From positions 186,001-250,000 of the forward strand of contig NZ_QNQT01000002.1 of assembly GCF_003362805.1 (NCBI RefSeq): DNA of 64,000 nucleotides, read 5' to 3'. This DNA is from Neobacillus piezotolerans (GTDB taxonomy: Bacteria > Bacillota > Bacilli > Bacillales > Cytobacillaceae). Made by a program: the position numbers and the translations under genes. This document shows, piece after piece, positions 8,301 to 16,267 of this stretch. Each line of letters opens with the position of its first letter. Positions within the stretch are counted from its first letter, which is position 1. The notes beneath the pieces were generated by a model. It worked only from the letters and a program-made list of their open reading frames with translations, had not been told where the DNA came from and did no database searches.

Positions 8301-11300
8301 ATGAAGAAGAAAAGCATCGCGAAAAAATGGGGTTCAACACTTTTGGTAACGACGTTAATCTTGAATGCAAGCCCAATGGCGCTTGCAGCTCCCGCCGCAC
8401 AGCCAAATGAAAAAACCGTCACAACCGGCAGGACCGAAATGAATAAAATGACAGGGAAAATCAATCTGAATCCAATTCCTGCCCGGGTCGACAATGCAAA
8501 CACTGTCCTGTTGAGTGGGACAGTCGTAATTGATGGGCCAAAGTTAGAGCTTAAAGTAAATGATCAAATTGTAAGTCCTAAACTTACAAAAATGAGTGAC
8601 ACTGTCTGGGCATTTGAATATGTCCATCCGCTCGATGAGAAAAATTTAAAAAACAAAAATGATGAACAAATTACCATTGATGCTTACACCGTTTACCAAA
8701 ATGGCAAGACAGCGGGACAGGTGCATACGAGTGCACCGTCAGTTTTTACAACGGTAGACCTTACTCCGCCGGATATTAATTTTAATGACTATACAAAAGA
8801 CTGGACAAATCAAAGTATTACGGTGTTTGCCACTATGAATGAAAAAGGCACGTTGAATGCCAATAGCCATACCTTTGATGAAAATGGCAGTTTCACCTTC
8901 GTCGCCACTGATTTGGCGGGGAACGTTACGGAGAAAACAATAACAATTGATAATATTGATAAGGTAGCCCCAAAAGCGGAGGTTCAATATTCAACGAAAT
9001 CACCGATCAATACGGAGGTGGTTGCCACTATTAAAGCAAATGAATCTGTAACGTATACGAACATTGACCAACTCCCTGAATATGTAGCCTTTACTGAGGA
9101 AGCATCGACTCTTACTTTCTCTGAAAATGCCAGTTTTGAATTAAAATTTATTGATAGAGCTGGAAACCCGGGTTCGGTGAACGTTTCGGTAAACAATATT
9201 GATAAGAAAGCTCCAGTAGGATCCATTACTCTTACCACCAGTGAATGGACAAACCAAGATGTAACAGCGACGGTGGCTGTCACTAAGCCAGTTACATTTA
9301 CTAACCTTAATGAATTGCCTGAAACAGTTGCTTTTAAGACAGTAGACGAGTTGACCTACACACTTACTTTTACTGAAAACGAGAACATAAATCTTAAGTT
9401 TAAGGATGCAGCAGGAAATACCGCCGAAGTAAATGTTAATATCTCAAATATTGACAAAGTGGCTCCAACCGCCGAAGTAAGCTATTCAACTGAAAAGCTT
9501 ACAAACCAGGATGTTGTCGTGACAATTGAGCCAAGTGAGGATGTAACAATCCTGAATAACGAAGGTTCATTAAGCAAAACATTCACAGAAAATGGCGAGT
9601 TTGTATTTCATTTTGTCGATATGGCAGGGAACAGGGGATCAGCTAAAGTTTCTGTAAAGAACATTGACAAAATTGCTCCAAAAATCACAATCAGTGAATA
9701 TGCGACCGATTGGACGAACCAGGATGTCACTGTAACTGCTAGCATGGATGAAGATGGAACGCTAAATGCGGTAAGTTATACTTTCACTGAAAATGGCAGC
9801 TTTGAGTTTGTCGCGACAGACCTTGCCGGGAATGTTACAAGGTACACTGTCCAAATCAACAACATTGATAAGGTGGCTCCAGAAATCACGGTAAAACCGT
9901 ACAATACAGACTGGACAAACCAGGATATTACGGTCGAGGTTTTAATGGATGAAGAAGGTACCCTAAACAAACAGAGCCATACGTTCGCCGAAAATGGCAG
10001 CTTCACTTTCATTGCTACCGACCGGGCAGGAAATATTACCGAGAAAACAGTAACCATTTCAAACATCGATAAAATTGCTCCTGAAATCACTGTTGAGGAT
10101 TATGTTACTAGTCCGACAAACAAGGACATCACTGTAAAAGTTAGCATGAATGAGCCTGGTACATTAAACCAGGAAAGCTATACATTTGAAGAAAATGGCG
10201 AGTTCGAGTTCATTGCGACCGACCGTGCCGGAAATGAAACGAAGAAGAAAATTGTCATAACCAACATTGACAAGGTTGCGCCAAGTATCACTGTATTTAC
10301 CTATAACACATCACCAACCAATCAGGATGTTGTCGTGACAGCTGAAACAAACGAAGGTACATTGAATGCAACTAGCCATACCTTCACGGAAAATGGATCT
10401 TTTGATTTTATTGCAACCGACGATGCCGGCAATGAGACGGTAGAAACCATTACAATTACAAATATCGATAAAGTTCCTCCTATCATTACAGTAAATCCTT
10501 ATAACGGAGAACCGACAAATCAGGATGTCATCGTTACGGTTGAAACCAACGAAGGGACACTGAACGCTTCATCCCACATTTTCACGGTAAATGGTAAATT
10601 TGAATTTGTTGCTTCTGACGAAGCCGGGAACGTAACAAAAGTAACAGTTTCGATTAATAATATTGATAAAACACCGCCAACTGTAAGTGATGTCATTAAT
10701 GGATTTGCTTACAATATTGATGTAAAACCAACCTTCGATGAAGGAACAGCGACCCTGAATGGTAAACCATACCATTTGGGCACAGCGGTATCAGCTGAAG
10801 GAAGCTATATCTTGATCGTAACTGATTCGGTGGGAAATGCCACAACTGTGACATTCACAATCGATAAAACCGCACCAGTCGTGAGCGGAGTGTTGAATAA
10901 TCAATATACCAAAGAAGATGTTATACCGACATTTAACGAAGGTACTGCTACTTTGAATGGCAAAACATTTGTATCTGGAACCCCTGTATCCAGCGAAGGA
11001 GTTTACACTCTAGTCGTGAGGGATGCGGCAGGAAATGAAACTAAAGTATCTTTTACAATCGATAAGACAGCTCCGAGCTTAACAGGTGTAAGTGCGGCAA
11101 ATGACAACAATGGAAAAAACGCAAAAACAACGGTTTCTGGTTCTGCCGAGCCGGAAGCGACTATAAATGTATATGTAGGTAAAGATTTAGTAGGTAGTGG
11201 AACCGTAGCTTCAAATGGCAGGTTTAGTTTTGAACTAACTAAATCCCAAGGGAGAGACACTGAATTAATCGTTCGGGCATTTGATAGAGCAAACAATTCA

Positions 11301-11327
11301 ACAGAAGTAAAAGTAAAAGTTAAGTAA
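8301..11327 (+). CDS. Large secreted protein of about 11 tandem Ig-like repeats
   Basis: This 1008-residue protein has a signal peptide ending near residue 30 (MALAAPAA). A non-repeated N-terminal domain extends to about 150, followed by about eleven Ig-like units of 60-80 residues. Each unit ends in a linker such as NIDKVAPEITV or NIDKIAPKITI, with internal motifs like TENGSFEFVATDLAGNVT. The last unit (about 925-1008) resembles a bacterial Ig domain of another type (GSAEPEATINVYV). No LPXTG, SLH or transmembrane anchor is visible, so it is either released or held by non-covalent binding. A role in adhesion or matrix is plausible but unproven. The gene is more A/T-rich than its neighbours, hinting at separate ancestry. 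Confidence 0.85.
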   Translation: MKKKSIAKKWGSTLLVTTLILNASPMALAAPAAQPNEKTVTTGRTEMNKMTGKINLNPIPARVDNANTVLLSGTVVIDGPKLELKVNDQIVSPKLTKMSDTVWAFEYVHPLDEKNLKNKNDEQITIDAYTVYQNGKTAGQVHTSAPSVFTTVDLTPPDINFNDYTKDWTNQSITVFATMNEKGTLNANSHTFDENGSFTFVATDLAGNVTEKTITIDNIDKVAPKAEVQYSTKSPINTEVVATIKANESVTYTNIDQLPEYVAFTEEASTLTFSENASFELKFIDRAGNPGSVNVSVNNIDKKAPVGSITLTTSEWTNQDVTATVAVTKPVTFTNLNELPETVAFKTVDELTYTLTFTENENINLKFKDAAGNTAEVNVNISNIDKVAPTAEVSYSTEKLTNQDVVVTIEPSEDVTILNNEGSLSKTFTENGEFVFHFVDMAGNRGSAKVSVKNIDKIAPKITISEYATDWTNQDVTVTASMDEDGTLNAVSYTFTENGSFEFVATDLAGNVTRYTVQINNIDKVAPEITVKPYNTDWTNQDITVEVLMDEEGTLNKQSHTFAENGSFTFIATDRAGNITEKTVTISNIDKIAPEITVEDYVTSPTNKDITVKVSMNEPGTLNQESYTFEENGEFEFIATDRAGNETKKKIVITNIDKVAPSITVFTYNTSPTNQDVVVTAETNEGTLNATSHTFTENGSFDFIATDDAGNETVETITITNIDKVPPIITVNPYNGEPTNQDVIVTVETNEGTLNASSHIFTVNGKFEFVASDEAGNVTKVTVSINNIDKTPPTVSDVINGFAYNIDVKPTFDEGTATLNGKPYHLGTAVSAEGSYILIVTDSVGNATTVTFTIDKTAPVVSGVLNNQYTKEDVIPTFNEGTATLNGKTFVSGTPVSSEGVYTLVVRDAAGNETKVSFTIDKTAPSLTGVSAANDNNGKNAKTTVSGSAEPEATINVYVGKDLVGSGTVASNGRFSFELTKSQGRDTELIVRAFDRANNSTEVKVKVK

Positions 11328-11342
11328 AAAATTTATATCCCA

Positions 11343-11388
11343 AAAACCCTGTCCAAACCCATTACGGGTTCTGGCCAGGGTTTTCTTT
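11343..11388 (+). terminator. Terminator of the Ig-repeat gene
   Basis: Nested stems AAAACCCTG / CAGGGTTTT and AACCC / GGGTT are followed by TTCTTTTT. The downstream arm overlaps the last codons of the convergent HD-domain gene. Confidence 0.75.
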
Positions 11389-11898
11389 TTCCAAAAAGGC
11401 ATCAATCATCTCGTCAAGGCGGATGATGCTCTTCAGCGCGCGGTCGTATTCAATTGTTCGGTAGTGGTGCATGCCGCCTTCTTCCTCATCCTTTTCGTCA
11501 GCCCATTTAACAATTTGCTGAAGGGGTGTCCGGACGATGTCGTTGGTGGGGAGGAAGGAATCGGTATGGAACAGGATGGCGAGCGCGATAGTTTTTGCTT
11601 TGACCGGATTCTCGCCGAGCCTGATCAGCAGCTTATGGGCGCGCTCTGCCCCTTTGATTGCATGGATATCATTTTTCCGGTACAGCTCGTAATCCCATTT
11701 TCCGTTCCTGTACCACGTATAGTGGCCCATATCATGTAAAAACCCCGCCTTTGCGGCGATATCGACATCCTGGCCCTGATCCCGCGCAAGATTGAACGCG
11801 TGGTAGGAAACGGCGATGGCATGTGCCATGCCCGAGCGGTTCAGGAATTTTTGGGCAATCCGGTGTTTGAAAATGTTCTCAAGTGTTACATCCCTCAT
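11362..11898 (-). CDS. HD-domain protein (putative phosphohydrolase)
   Basis: This 178-residue cytoplasmic protein has an HD domain. Metal-binding positions are an early histidine in GMAHAIAVSYH, the HD pair in FLHDMGHYTWY (about residues 54-64), and later histidine/aspartate residues (ILFHTDSF). This fits the broad class of nucleotide or phosphoester hydrolases. The substrate is not evident. Start ATG 11898 has a GGAGGT site seven bases upstream. It is transcribed convergently to the Ig-repeat gene and shows no operon partner. Confidence 0.8.
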   Translation of the reverse strand: MRDVTLENIFKHRIAQKFLNRSGMAHAIAVSYHAFNLARDQGQDVDIAAKAGFLHDMGHYTWYRNGKWDYELYRKNDIHAIKGAERAHKLLIRLGENPVKAKTIALAILFHTDSFLPTNDIVRTPLQQIVKWADEKDEEEGGMHHYRTIEYDRALKSIIRLDEMIDAFLEKENPGQNP

Positions 11899-11948
11899 AG
11901 TCCACCTCCGCTTTTAGCAATATTATCATTTTTTCCCCATATATGAAG

Positions 11949-11976
11949 AAAAAGACTCCCAGATCGGAGTCTTTTT
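11949..11976. terminator. Isolated terminator-like hairpin
   Basis: An 11-bp stem AAAAAGACTCC / GGAGTCTTTTT lies upstream of the HD gene and could act on either strand. No gene adjoins it on the right, where a degenerate intergenic repeat begins. Confidence 0.55.
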
Positions 11977-12014
11977 CCTAGAAAGATAAGATAGCATCCT
12001 TTCCCTTTAAGAAT

Positions 12015-12120
12015 TGTCCGGCTTCAGCGCCTAGCCCCTAAGCCGGTTCCCTCCGGAGGGCAGGCCAATCATGCGGGCCCATCTTAAGCTTATAGGGGCT
12101 AACAAGGCGCTTCTGCTTTT
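12015..12120. repeat. Dispersed intergenic repeat, variant copy
   Basis: The termini match the repeat seen at 28716 and 58231: one end reads TGTCCGGCTTCAGCGCCTAG and the other, on the complementary strand, AAAAGCAGAAGCGCC. The interior differs and contains the CCCTCCGGAGGG palindrome. It lies in a 433 bp gene-free stretch (11899-12331) whose remaining part, 12121-12310, has no supported feature. Confidence 0.55.
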
Positions 12121-12331
12121 CTTGCCATCTATATCAACCGCCTTTTTGGGCGGAGGAGTAACTTGCTTCTTTACTCCTACTATTCCCGCGAAGAAAAGGT
12201 TTAAACACGCCGCGAAATTTGTTGGAACATGGGCCAAGCCCATTTTTTGCACTGGGCATTCACCTAATGGTGGGCGCTGCATATGATAGTGGTTGAAACA
12301 GTCCATATGTCTGAAAAAGGGGTGTGTTCAT

Positions 12332-13432
12332 GTGGCGGGCAAGATCAGGAACTACTATGCCGGGGGCAATACCGCAAGGGGGTTTTACAGTTTATACGAC
12401 TCGAATCTGCAGGGGCTTGACTGGCTTTTCATCCTGAAGGGAGGGCCCGGGACCGGCAAATCATCTTTGATGAAAACCATTGGCAGGGAATGGCATGAAC
12501 GGGGCTATGACATAGAATACCTGCATTGTTCCTCGGACAATAAATCAATTGACGGGGTCATGATCCCCGCCTTAAAAACTGGGATAGTCGACGGGACCCA
12601 CCCTCACGTCATTGAACCGTCCGCGCCAGGGGCAATTGAGGAATACGTCAATCTCGGCGAGGCTTGGGATTCCACGGCGCTCCACAAGGAAAAGGAAACG
12701 ATTATCAAGCTGAACAAACACATATCCGAAGCTTTCAGGCAGGCGTATGACACATTTAAGGAAGCGCTGGCCGTCCATGATGAATGGGAATTGATTTATA
12801 TCCAAAGCATGGATTTTGAAAAAGCAAATGAACTGACAGGAAAGCTGATTGAGCAGTTTTTTGGAAAAATGAAACTCAACAAAACGGGCGAGGTCCGCCA
12901 TCGTTTCCTTGGGGCTGCCACGCCAAAAGGAGCAGTCGACTTTGTCCCCAACCTGACAGAGGATGTCCAGAAGCGTTATTTCATTAAAGGCAGGCCTGGA
13001 AGCGGCAAATCGACAATGCTAAAAAAACTCGCGAAAAGCGGCGAGGAGCGAGGGCTTGATGTCGAGATTTATCATTGTGGTTTTGATCCGCACAGCCTAG
13101 ACATGGTCATTTTTCGGGAATTGGGAATTGCCATTTTCGACAGTACCGCGCCGCACGAATATTTTCCGAACCGGGGCGGCGATGAAATCATCGATATGTA
13201 CGAATTGCTTTTTCCGAAGGGAACGGACGAAATCTTTGAAGACCGGCTCTCAGAGATAGCTGGAAGATACAAAGCAAAGATGAGGGAGGCAACCGCTCAT
13301 CTTGCAAGAGCAAAAGAACTGCATGATGACTTGGAGAAAATTTATATAGCCGCGATGGATTTTAAAAAGGTGGAAGCCATCCGCGAAAGGCTTGCCAGCC
13401 AAATAAGGGAATTGGCCAGGTCGAAAGTTTAA
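12332..13432 (+). CDS. Duplicated P-loop NTPase of the PRK06851 type
   Basis: This 366-residue cytoplasmic protein has two tandem P-loop domains. The first Walker A is at about 35-45 (GGPGTGKSSLMK), the second at about 220-232 (KGRPGSGKSTMLKK). The two halves look like an internal duplication (YLHCSSDNKSIDGV resembles IYHCGFDPHSLDMV). The opening GKIRNYYAGGNTARGF is characteristic of a conserved but uncharacterised Firmicute ATPase family. I chose GTG 12332, with AAAGGGGTG upstream, over TTG 12293, which has no ribosome site. It precedes a spore-type repeat protein by 17 bp, so the two may be co-expressed. No function is established to my knowledge. Confidence 0.8.
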   Translation: MAGKIRNYYAGGNTARGFYSLYDSNLQGLDWLFILKGGPGTGKSSLMKTIGREWHERGYDIEYLHCSSDNKSIDGVMIPALKTGIVDGTHPHVIEPSAPGAIEEYVNLGEAWDSTALHKEKETIIKLNKHISEAFRQAYDTFKEALAVHDEWELIYIQSMDFEKANELTGKLIEQFFGKMKLNKTGEVRHRFLGAATPKGAVDFVPNLTEDVQKRYFIKGRPGSGKSTMLKKLAKSGEERGLDVEIYHCGFDPHSLDMVIFRELGIAIFDSTAPHEYFPNRGGDEIIDMYELLFPKGTDEIFEDRLSEIAGRYKAKMREATAHLARAKELHDDLEKIYIAAMDFKKVEAIRERLASQIRELARSKV

Positions 13433-13449
13433 TTGGAGGAGGAATACGA

Positions 13450-13938
13450 ATGGAAGACAACAAGAATGAGTATTTTTATGGGCAAGTACCCTATCAGGAA
13501 GTAGAGGATAACAGGCAATTTCCGGGAGGAGGCCAAACCGGCGGCCAGTTTCCGGGAGGCGGGCAGATGGGAGGCCAATTCCCAGGCGGGGGGCCAGGCG
13601 GCCAGTTCCCGGGAGGCGGGCAAACGGGAGGACAATTTCCTGGGGGTGGCCCAGGGGGAGGGTTTCCAGGGGGAGAACACGACGGGCCGCCGTCCGGGCC
13701 GCCGCCGTTTGCAACCCCTCTTGAAGCGCAAGGGGCGACTTCTTTAGCCATCGATCCGGGTGCAATTCGTTTCTGCCGGAACCGCTTCACTTATATATGG
13801 ATGAACAGCGGACGAAGTTTTTGGTTCTACCCGGTCTTTATCGGACGGACGTCGATTGCGGGCTGGCGCTATAGGAGAAATGGGTGGACGTTTTACGGAA
13901 CCGATTTGCGGAGAATAAGGTCATTTAGGTGTTTTTAA
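13450..13938 (+). CDS. QFPGGG-repeat protein with conserved aromatic C-terminal domain
   Basis: This 162-residue protein has a short acidic N-terminus and then about seven imperfect repeats of QFPGGGQTGG type (residues 23-75). A Pro-rich linker follows, then a conserved C-terminal module of about 60 residues rich in Phe, Tyr, Trp and Arg (RNRFTYIWMNSGRSFWFYPV). That module is familiar from short Bacillus proteins, often spore-associated, with low-complexity N-termini. There is no signal peptide. The ribosome site GGAGGAGG precedes ATG 13450. A structural spore or surface role is inference. Confidence 0.75.
   Translation: MEDNKNEYFYGQVPYQEVEDNRQFPGGGQTGGQFPGGGQMGGQFPGGGPGGQFPGGGQTGGQFPGGGPGGGFPGGEHDGPPSGPPPFATPLEAQGATSLAIDPGAIRFCRNRFTYIWMNSGRSFWFYPVFIGRTSIAGWRYRRNGWTFYGTDLRRIRSFRCF
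13518..13680 (+). repeat. In-gene tandem repeats encoding QFPGGG units
   Basis: GC-rich imperfect repeats of 24-33 bp around TTTCCGGGAGGCGGGCA give the QFPGGG protein repeats. They are prone to length change by slippage or recombination. Confidence 0.75.
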
Positions 13939-13952
13939 CCAGGCAATGAACA

Positions 13953-13982
13953 GGCGCCCGGGGCATCCAGGCGTCTTTTTTT
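13953..13982 (+). terminator. Terminator of the QFPGGG-repeat gene
   Basis: Stem GGCGCC / GGCGTC (one G-U pair) followed by seven T residues. Confidence 0.65.
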
Positions 13983-14100
13983 CGCTTACTTTGAACTTTC
14001 GGAAAAGATATGAGAAAATTAGGTAAATAAGTGAATCCGTTTCCAATCTGTACCGTATTAATAAGTATAGGAAATACTTGATAGCGAAGGGGCGGGAGCA

Positions 14101-14307
14101 ATGAAGAATTTAATGGTATTCAAGCAATGGCTCTTCTTGTTCGGAATTGGTCTGCTACTTGGTTCCCTGGCGATACTGGTGGATGTCGTGTGGGTAAAAA
14201 AATTGCTGTGGATAACGTTGGCGGTCCTCGGTGCGATTTCTATGGGAAAATTCTATCAGATGTATGAGTATGGATTCGATACAATAGAGAAAAGGAAAAA
14301 GAAATAA
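14101..14307 (+). CDS. Small two-helix membrane protein
   Basis: This 68-residue protein has two predicted membrane helices (about 9-27 and 35-52) separated by VVWVKKL, and a charged C-terminus ending RKKK. The site GGGGCGGGAG precedes ATG 14101. A paralogue of similar size and pattern lies 131 bp downstream (start 14439). The function is unknown. Confidence 0.65.
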   Translation: MKNLMVFKQWLFLFGIGLLLGSLAILVDVVWVKKLLWITLAVLGAISMGKFYQMYEYGFDTIEKRKKK

Positions 14308-14312
14308 CTGCT

Positions 14313-14346
14313 TAGGGCCTGCATCTTGTGAATGCGGCCCTAATTT
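14313..14346 (+). terminator. Terminator between the small membrane genes
   Basis: Stem TAGGGCC-GCAT / ATGC-GGCCCTA followed by ATTTATTT. Confidence 0.6.
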
Positions 14347-14438
14347 ATTTGAAGGTTTGAATGTTTCTTCACAACTTTTGGTGCGAGGAGGGGTGCGATG
14401 CGGATAGATAGAGAGCTATTGAAAGTGTGGAGGAGGTG

Positions 14439-14633
14439 ATGAAGGTGTTATTACGGCGCTGGCGATTCCGTATTGTCTTCTTGCTTTCCTTGGTGATGGG
14501 GCTAATCTCTGCAGGCTTGGAAGTCATTTGGGTGAAAAAACTGATACTGATTTTCCTTGTACTGCTCGTATTCGCCTTTTCGGATACAGCCCGGCAAATT
14601 TATGAACAAGTGAAGGAGGAGCTCCAAAGATGA
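14439..14633 (+). CDS. Small two-helix membrane protein, paralogue of the 14101 gene
   Basis: This 64-residue protein has two hydrophobic segments around the shared EVIWVKKL motif and an amphipathic charged tail (YEQVKEELQR). ATG 14439 is preceded by GGAGGAGGTG; the alternative GTG 14427 would sit inside that site. The similarity to the preceding gene (WVKKL, equal helix spacing, equal length) indicates local duplication. The function is unknown. Confidence 0.6.
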   Translation: MKVLLRRWRFRIVFLLSLVMGLISAGLEVIWVKKLILIFLVLLVFAFSDTARQIYEQVKEELQR

Positions 14634-14645
14634 CTATAAACTAGA

Positions 14646-14683
14646 TGCCCGGCTACGGCCACTTGGCAGCCGGGCACTTTTTT
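14646..14683 (+). terminator. Terminator after the small membrane genes
   Basis: Perfect 9-bp stem TGCCCGGCT / AGCCGGGCA followed by six T residues. Confidence 0.8.
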
Positions 14684-14699
14684 GCTTACGAAAACAATA

Positions 14700-14843
14700 T
14701 TATTTCGTTTTTGTCTTTTGATTTTTGTTCCGCTTGTTTCCTTTGCTGTTATCCCCGCTGTTTTCCTCGGCGATTTCCATTTGGTAGTGTCCGGACTCGG
14801 GAGAATTTTGGTTTTGGCTGCCCCGGTTGAATTTTTTCGTCAA
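14700..14843 (-). CDS. Putative 47-residue hydrophilic SASP-like protein
   Basis: This minus-strand ORF is too short for routine gene calling. It reads TTG-initiated MTKKFNRGSQNQNSPESGHY and continues rich in Asn, Lys, Gln and Ser to a Lys/Thr tail. An AAAGGGGGG ribosome site lies seven bases before the TTG. Further upstream TGTATG-N17-CAAACTA resembles a sigma-G promoter. Composition and size recall minor small acid-soluble spore proteins, but I cannot match a named family. The plus-strand frame here has no ribosome site. Confidence 0.45.
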   Translation of the reverse strand: MTKKFNRGSQNQNSPESGHYQMEIAEENSGDNSKGNKRNKNQKTKTK

Positions 14844-14869
14844 TGCTTAACCCCCCTTTCCTTTTCCTT

Positions 14870-14903
14870 TGTAGTTTGTCTGGAGAGAATCGTTTCATAC
14901 AAA
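14870..14903 (-). promoter_or_regulatory. Candidate sigma-G-type promoter for the small ORF
   Basis: Read on the minus strand, TGTATG (-35), a 17-bp spacer and CAAACTA (-10) resemble the forespore sigma-G consensus (TGAATA, CATNNTA). They lie about 30 bp before the ORF start. Confidence 0.3.
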
Positions 14904-14962
14904 GGATATCGCCAGCTTGAAAGAGAATAGTTTAAAGAGATAATTTGGATGGAGCTGACAGC

Positions 14963-15475
14963 ATGGATGTATTTTTACAAAAAACAGGCCCGCAAGACGC
15001 CGAAATCCTTGCCAATATGTACTCCCTCTACCTACATGACCTCACCGCCTATTCGGATTCATTGAAGGAAAATGAGGCTGGGATGTATGAATTCGATGCG
15101 TTCCCCCTCTTTTGGGAAAAGGGTGGGGTCAATCCTTATTTTATTATGGCGGATGGGGAGCGGGCTGGATTCGTCCTCCTTTTGGAGCCGCCTTTTACAA
15201 AAAAAGTGGATTATGTGATTAACGATTTCTTTGTCTACAACCGGTTCCGTGGGAAAGGAATCGCGAGCCGGGCGGCCGATGCCATTTTTAGCGGAAGGGA
15301 AGGAAGCTATTTTGTCGCGCAGCTTGCACGGAATGAAAGGGCGATTGCGTTTTGGCGGAAGGTGTATAACAGGTGTGCGATTGATTATGATGAATATGGG
15401 GACGAGGAAGATGGCGAGCCGATTGTCTGCCAGGAGTTCACATTAACCAACAAAACTTGGGACCTGGACAAATAA
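14963..15475 (+). CDS. GNAT-family N-acetyltransferase
   Basis: This 170-residue protein has a GNAT fold. Acetyl-CoA-binding motif A is seen as VYNRFRGKGIASRAADAIF (R-G-K-G-I-A, about residues 90-108), and ARNERAIAFWRKVY is typical of motif B. The start was moved to ATG 14963, with GGATGGAG nearby, instead of TTG 14945. The acceptor substrate is unknown. It is followed 26 bp later by the AlkD-like gene, so the two may be co-transcribed. Confidence 0.8.
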   Translation: MDVFLQKTGPQDAEILANMYSLYLHDLTAYSDSLKENEAGMYEFDAFPLFWEKGGVNPYFIMADGERAGFVLLLEPPFTKKVDYVINDFFVYNRFRGKGIASRAADAIFSGREGSYFVAQLARNERAIAFWRKVYNRCAIDYDEYGDEEDGEPIVCQEFTLTNKTWDLDK

Positions 15476-15501
15476 CAAGTTTTTGAAAAAGGAAGACTGC
15501 C

Positions 15502-16170
15502 ATGGATAAGTATATTTCAAAATTAAAGGATCTTTTTGAAGAACACCGCAGCCCTGAAAATGCAGTTGGGATGGAAAAATACATGAAGAACCACTTCCCG
15601 TTCCTGGGAATTAAAAAACCGCTGCGGGCGGAGCTGGAAAAAGCATTCTACGTGGAGACCGGGCTCGACAAGGAGCCGTTTGACGAAAGGTTTGTGCGGA
15701 TGCTCTGGGAGCTGCCGGAGCGGGAATACCAGTATACGGCTCTCGGCTACCTGGCGAAATTCAACAGGAAATTGGGACCGGAAACCCTGTGGCTGGCGAA
15801 GGATTTGATTACAGGGAAATCATGGTGGGACACTGTCGATGCCCTTGCGTCAAACCCTGTCGGTGTTCTCGCGGCGAGGTCCCCGGAGGAAATCCCGTTT
15901 GTAATTGACAAATGGGCGGTTTCCGATCATATGTGGCTAAGGAGGACTGCAATCCTCCACCAGCTGAAATATAAAAACGAAACGGATGAACAGCGATTAT
16001 ATACATACATTAGGCAAAATGCCGATAGCAAGGAATTCTTTATCCAGAAAGCGATTGGCTGGGCGCTTCGGGAGTATTCAAAAACGAATCCGGACTCAGT
16101 GAGGGAATTCATCCAAAACTCAAAACTTGCTGCGCTTAGCCGGCGGGAGGGTTCGAAGTATCTCGGCTGA
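15502..16170 (+). CDS. DNA alkylation repair protein, AlkD-like HEAT-repeat family
   Basis: This 222-residue all-helical protein matches the AlkD family of DNA glycosylases that excise bulky or cationic alkylated bases. The conserved segment SWWDTVDALASN (about 111-122) supplies the Trp/Asp pair near the lesion, and KAIGWALREYSK (about 180-191) the later Trp. Whether the catalytic Asp is the one used by AlkD proper or by the AlkD2 subgroup cannot be settled by eye. Length is typical. The RBS AAAGGAAG precedes ATG 15502. Confidence 0.85.
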   Translation: MDKYISKLKDLFEEHRSPENAVGMEKYMKNHFPFLGIKKPLRAELEKAFYVETGLDKEPFDERFVRMLWELPEREYQYTALGYLAKFNRKLGPETLWLAKDLITGKSWWDTVDALASNPVGVLAARSPEEIPFVIDKWAVSDHMWLRRTAILHQLKYKNETDEQRLYTYIRQNADSKEFFIQKAIGWALREYSKTNPDSVREFIQNSKLAALSRREGSKYLG

Positions 16171-16267
16171 AATGATGTGGGGACCGGTTATTTTTAAAAA
16201 ACGGGAAGAGACCAACAAGAAATAAGGAAACTGGCTGCTTAACATGTACGTGAAGGAGTTGAAGCGA

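Noticed and set aside
12071-12286. A 71-residue plus-strand ORF
   Set aside because: It begins inside the degenerate repeat and has no ribosome site or recognisable motif.
13509-13680. CRISPR-like array
   Set aside because: The repeats are contiguous, imperfect and in coding frame, with no spacers.
13250-13765. Antisense Pro/Leu-rich ORFs opposite the QFPGGG gene
   Set aside because: They arise from reading GC-rich repeats in reverse; the sense strand has a good ribosome site and a conserved C-terminal domain.
14645-14930. Plus-strand ORFs with hydrophobic translations
   Set aside because: One lies on the terminator hairpin and the other starts at its T-run with no ribosome site; the minus-strand 47-residue ORF explains the region better.
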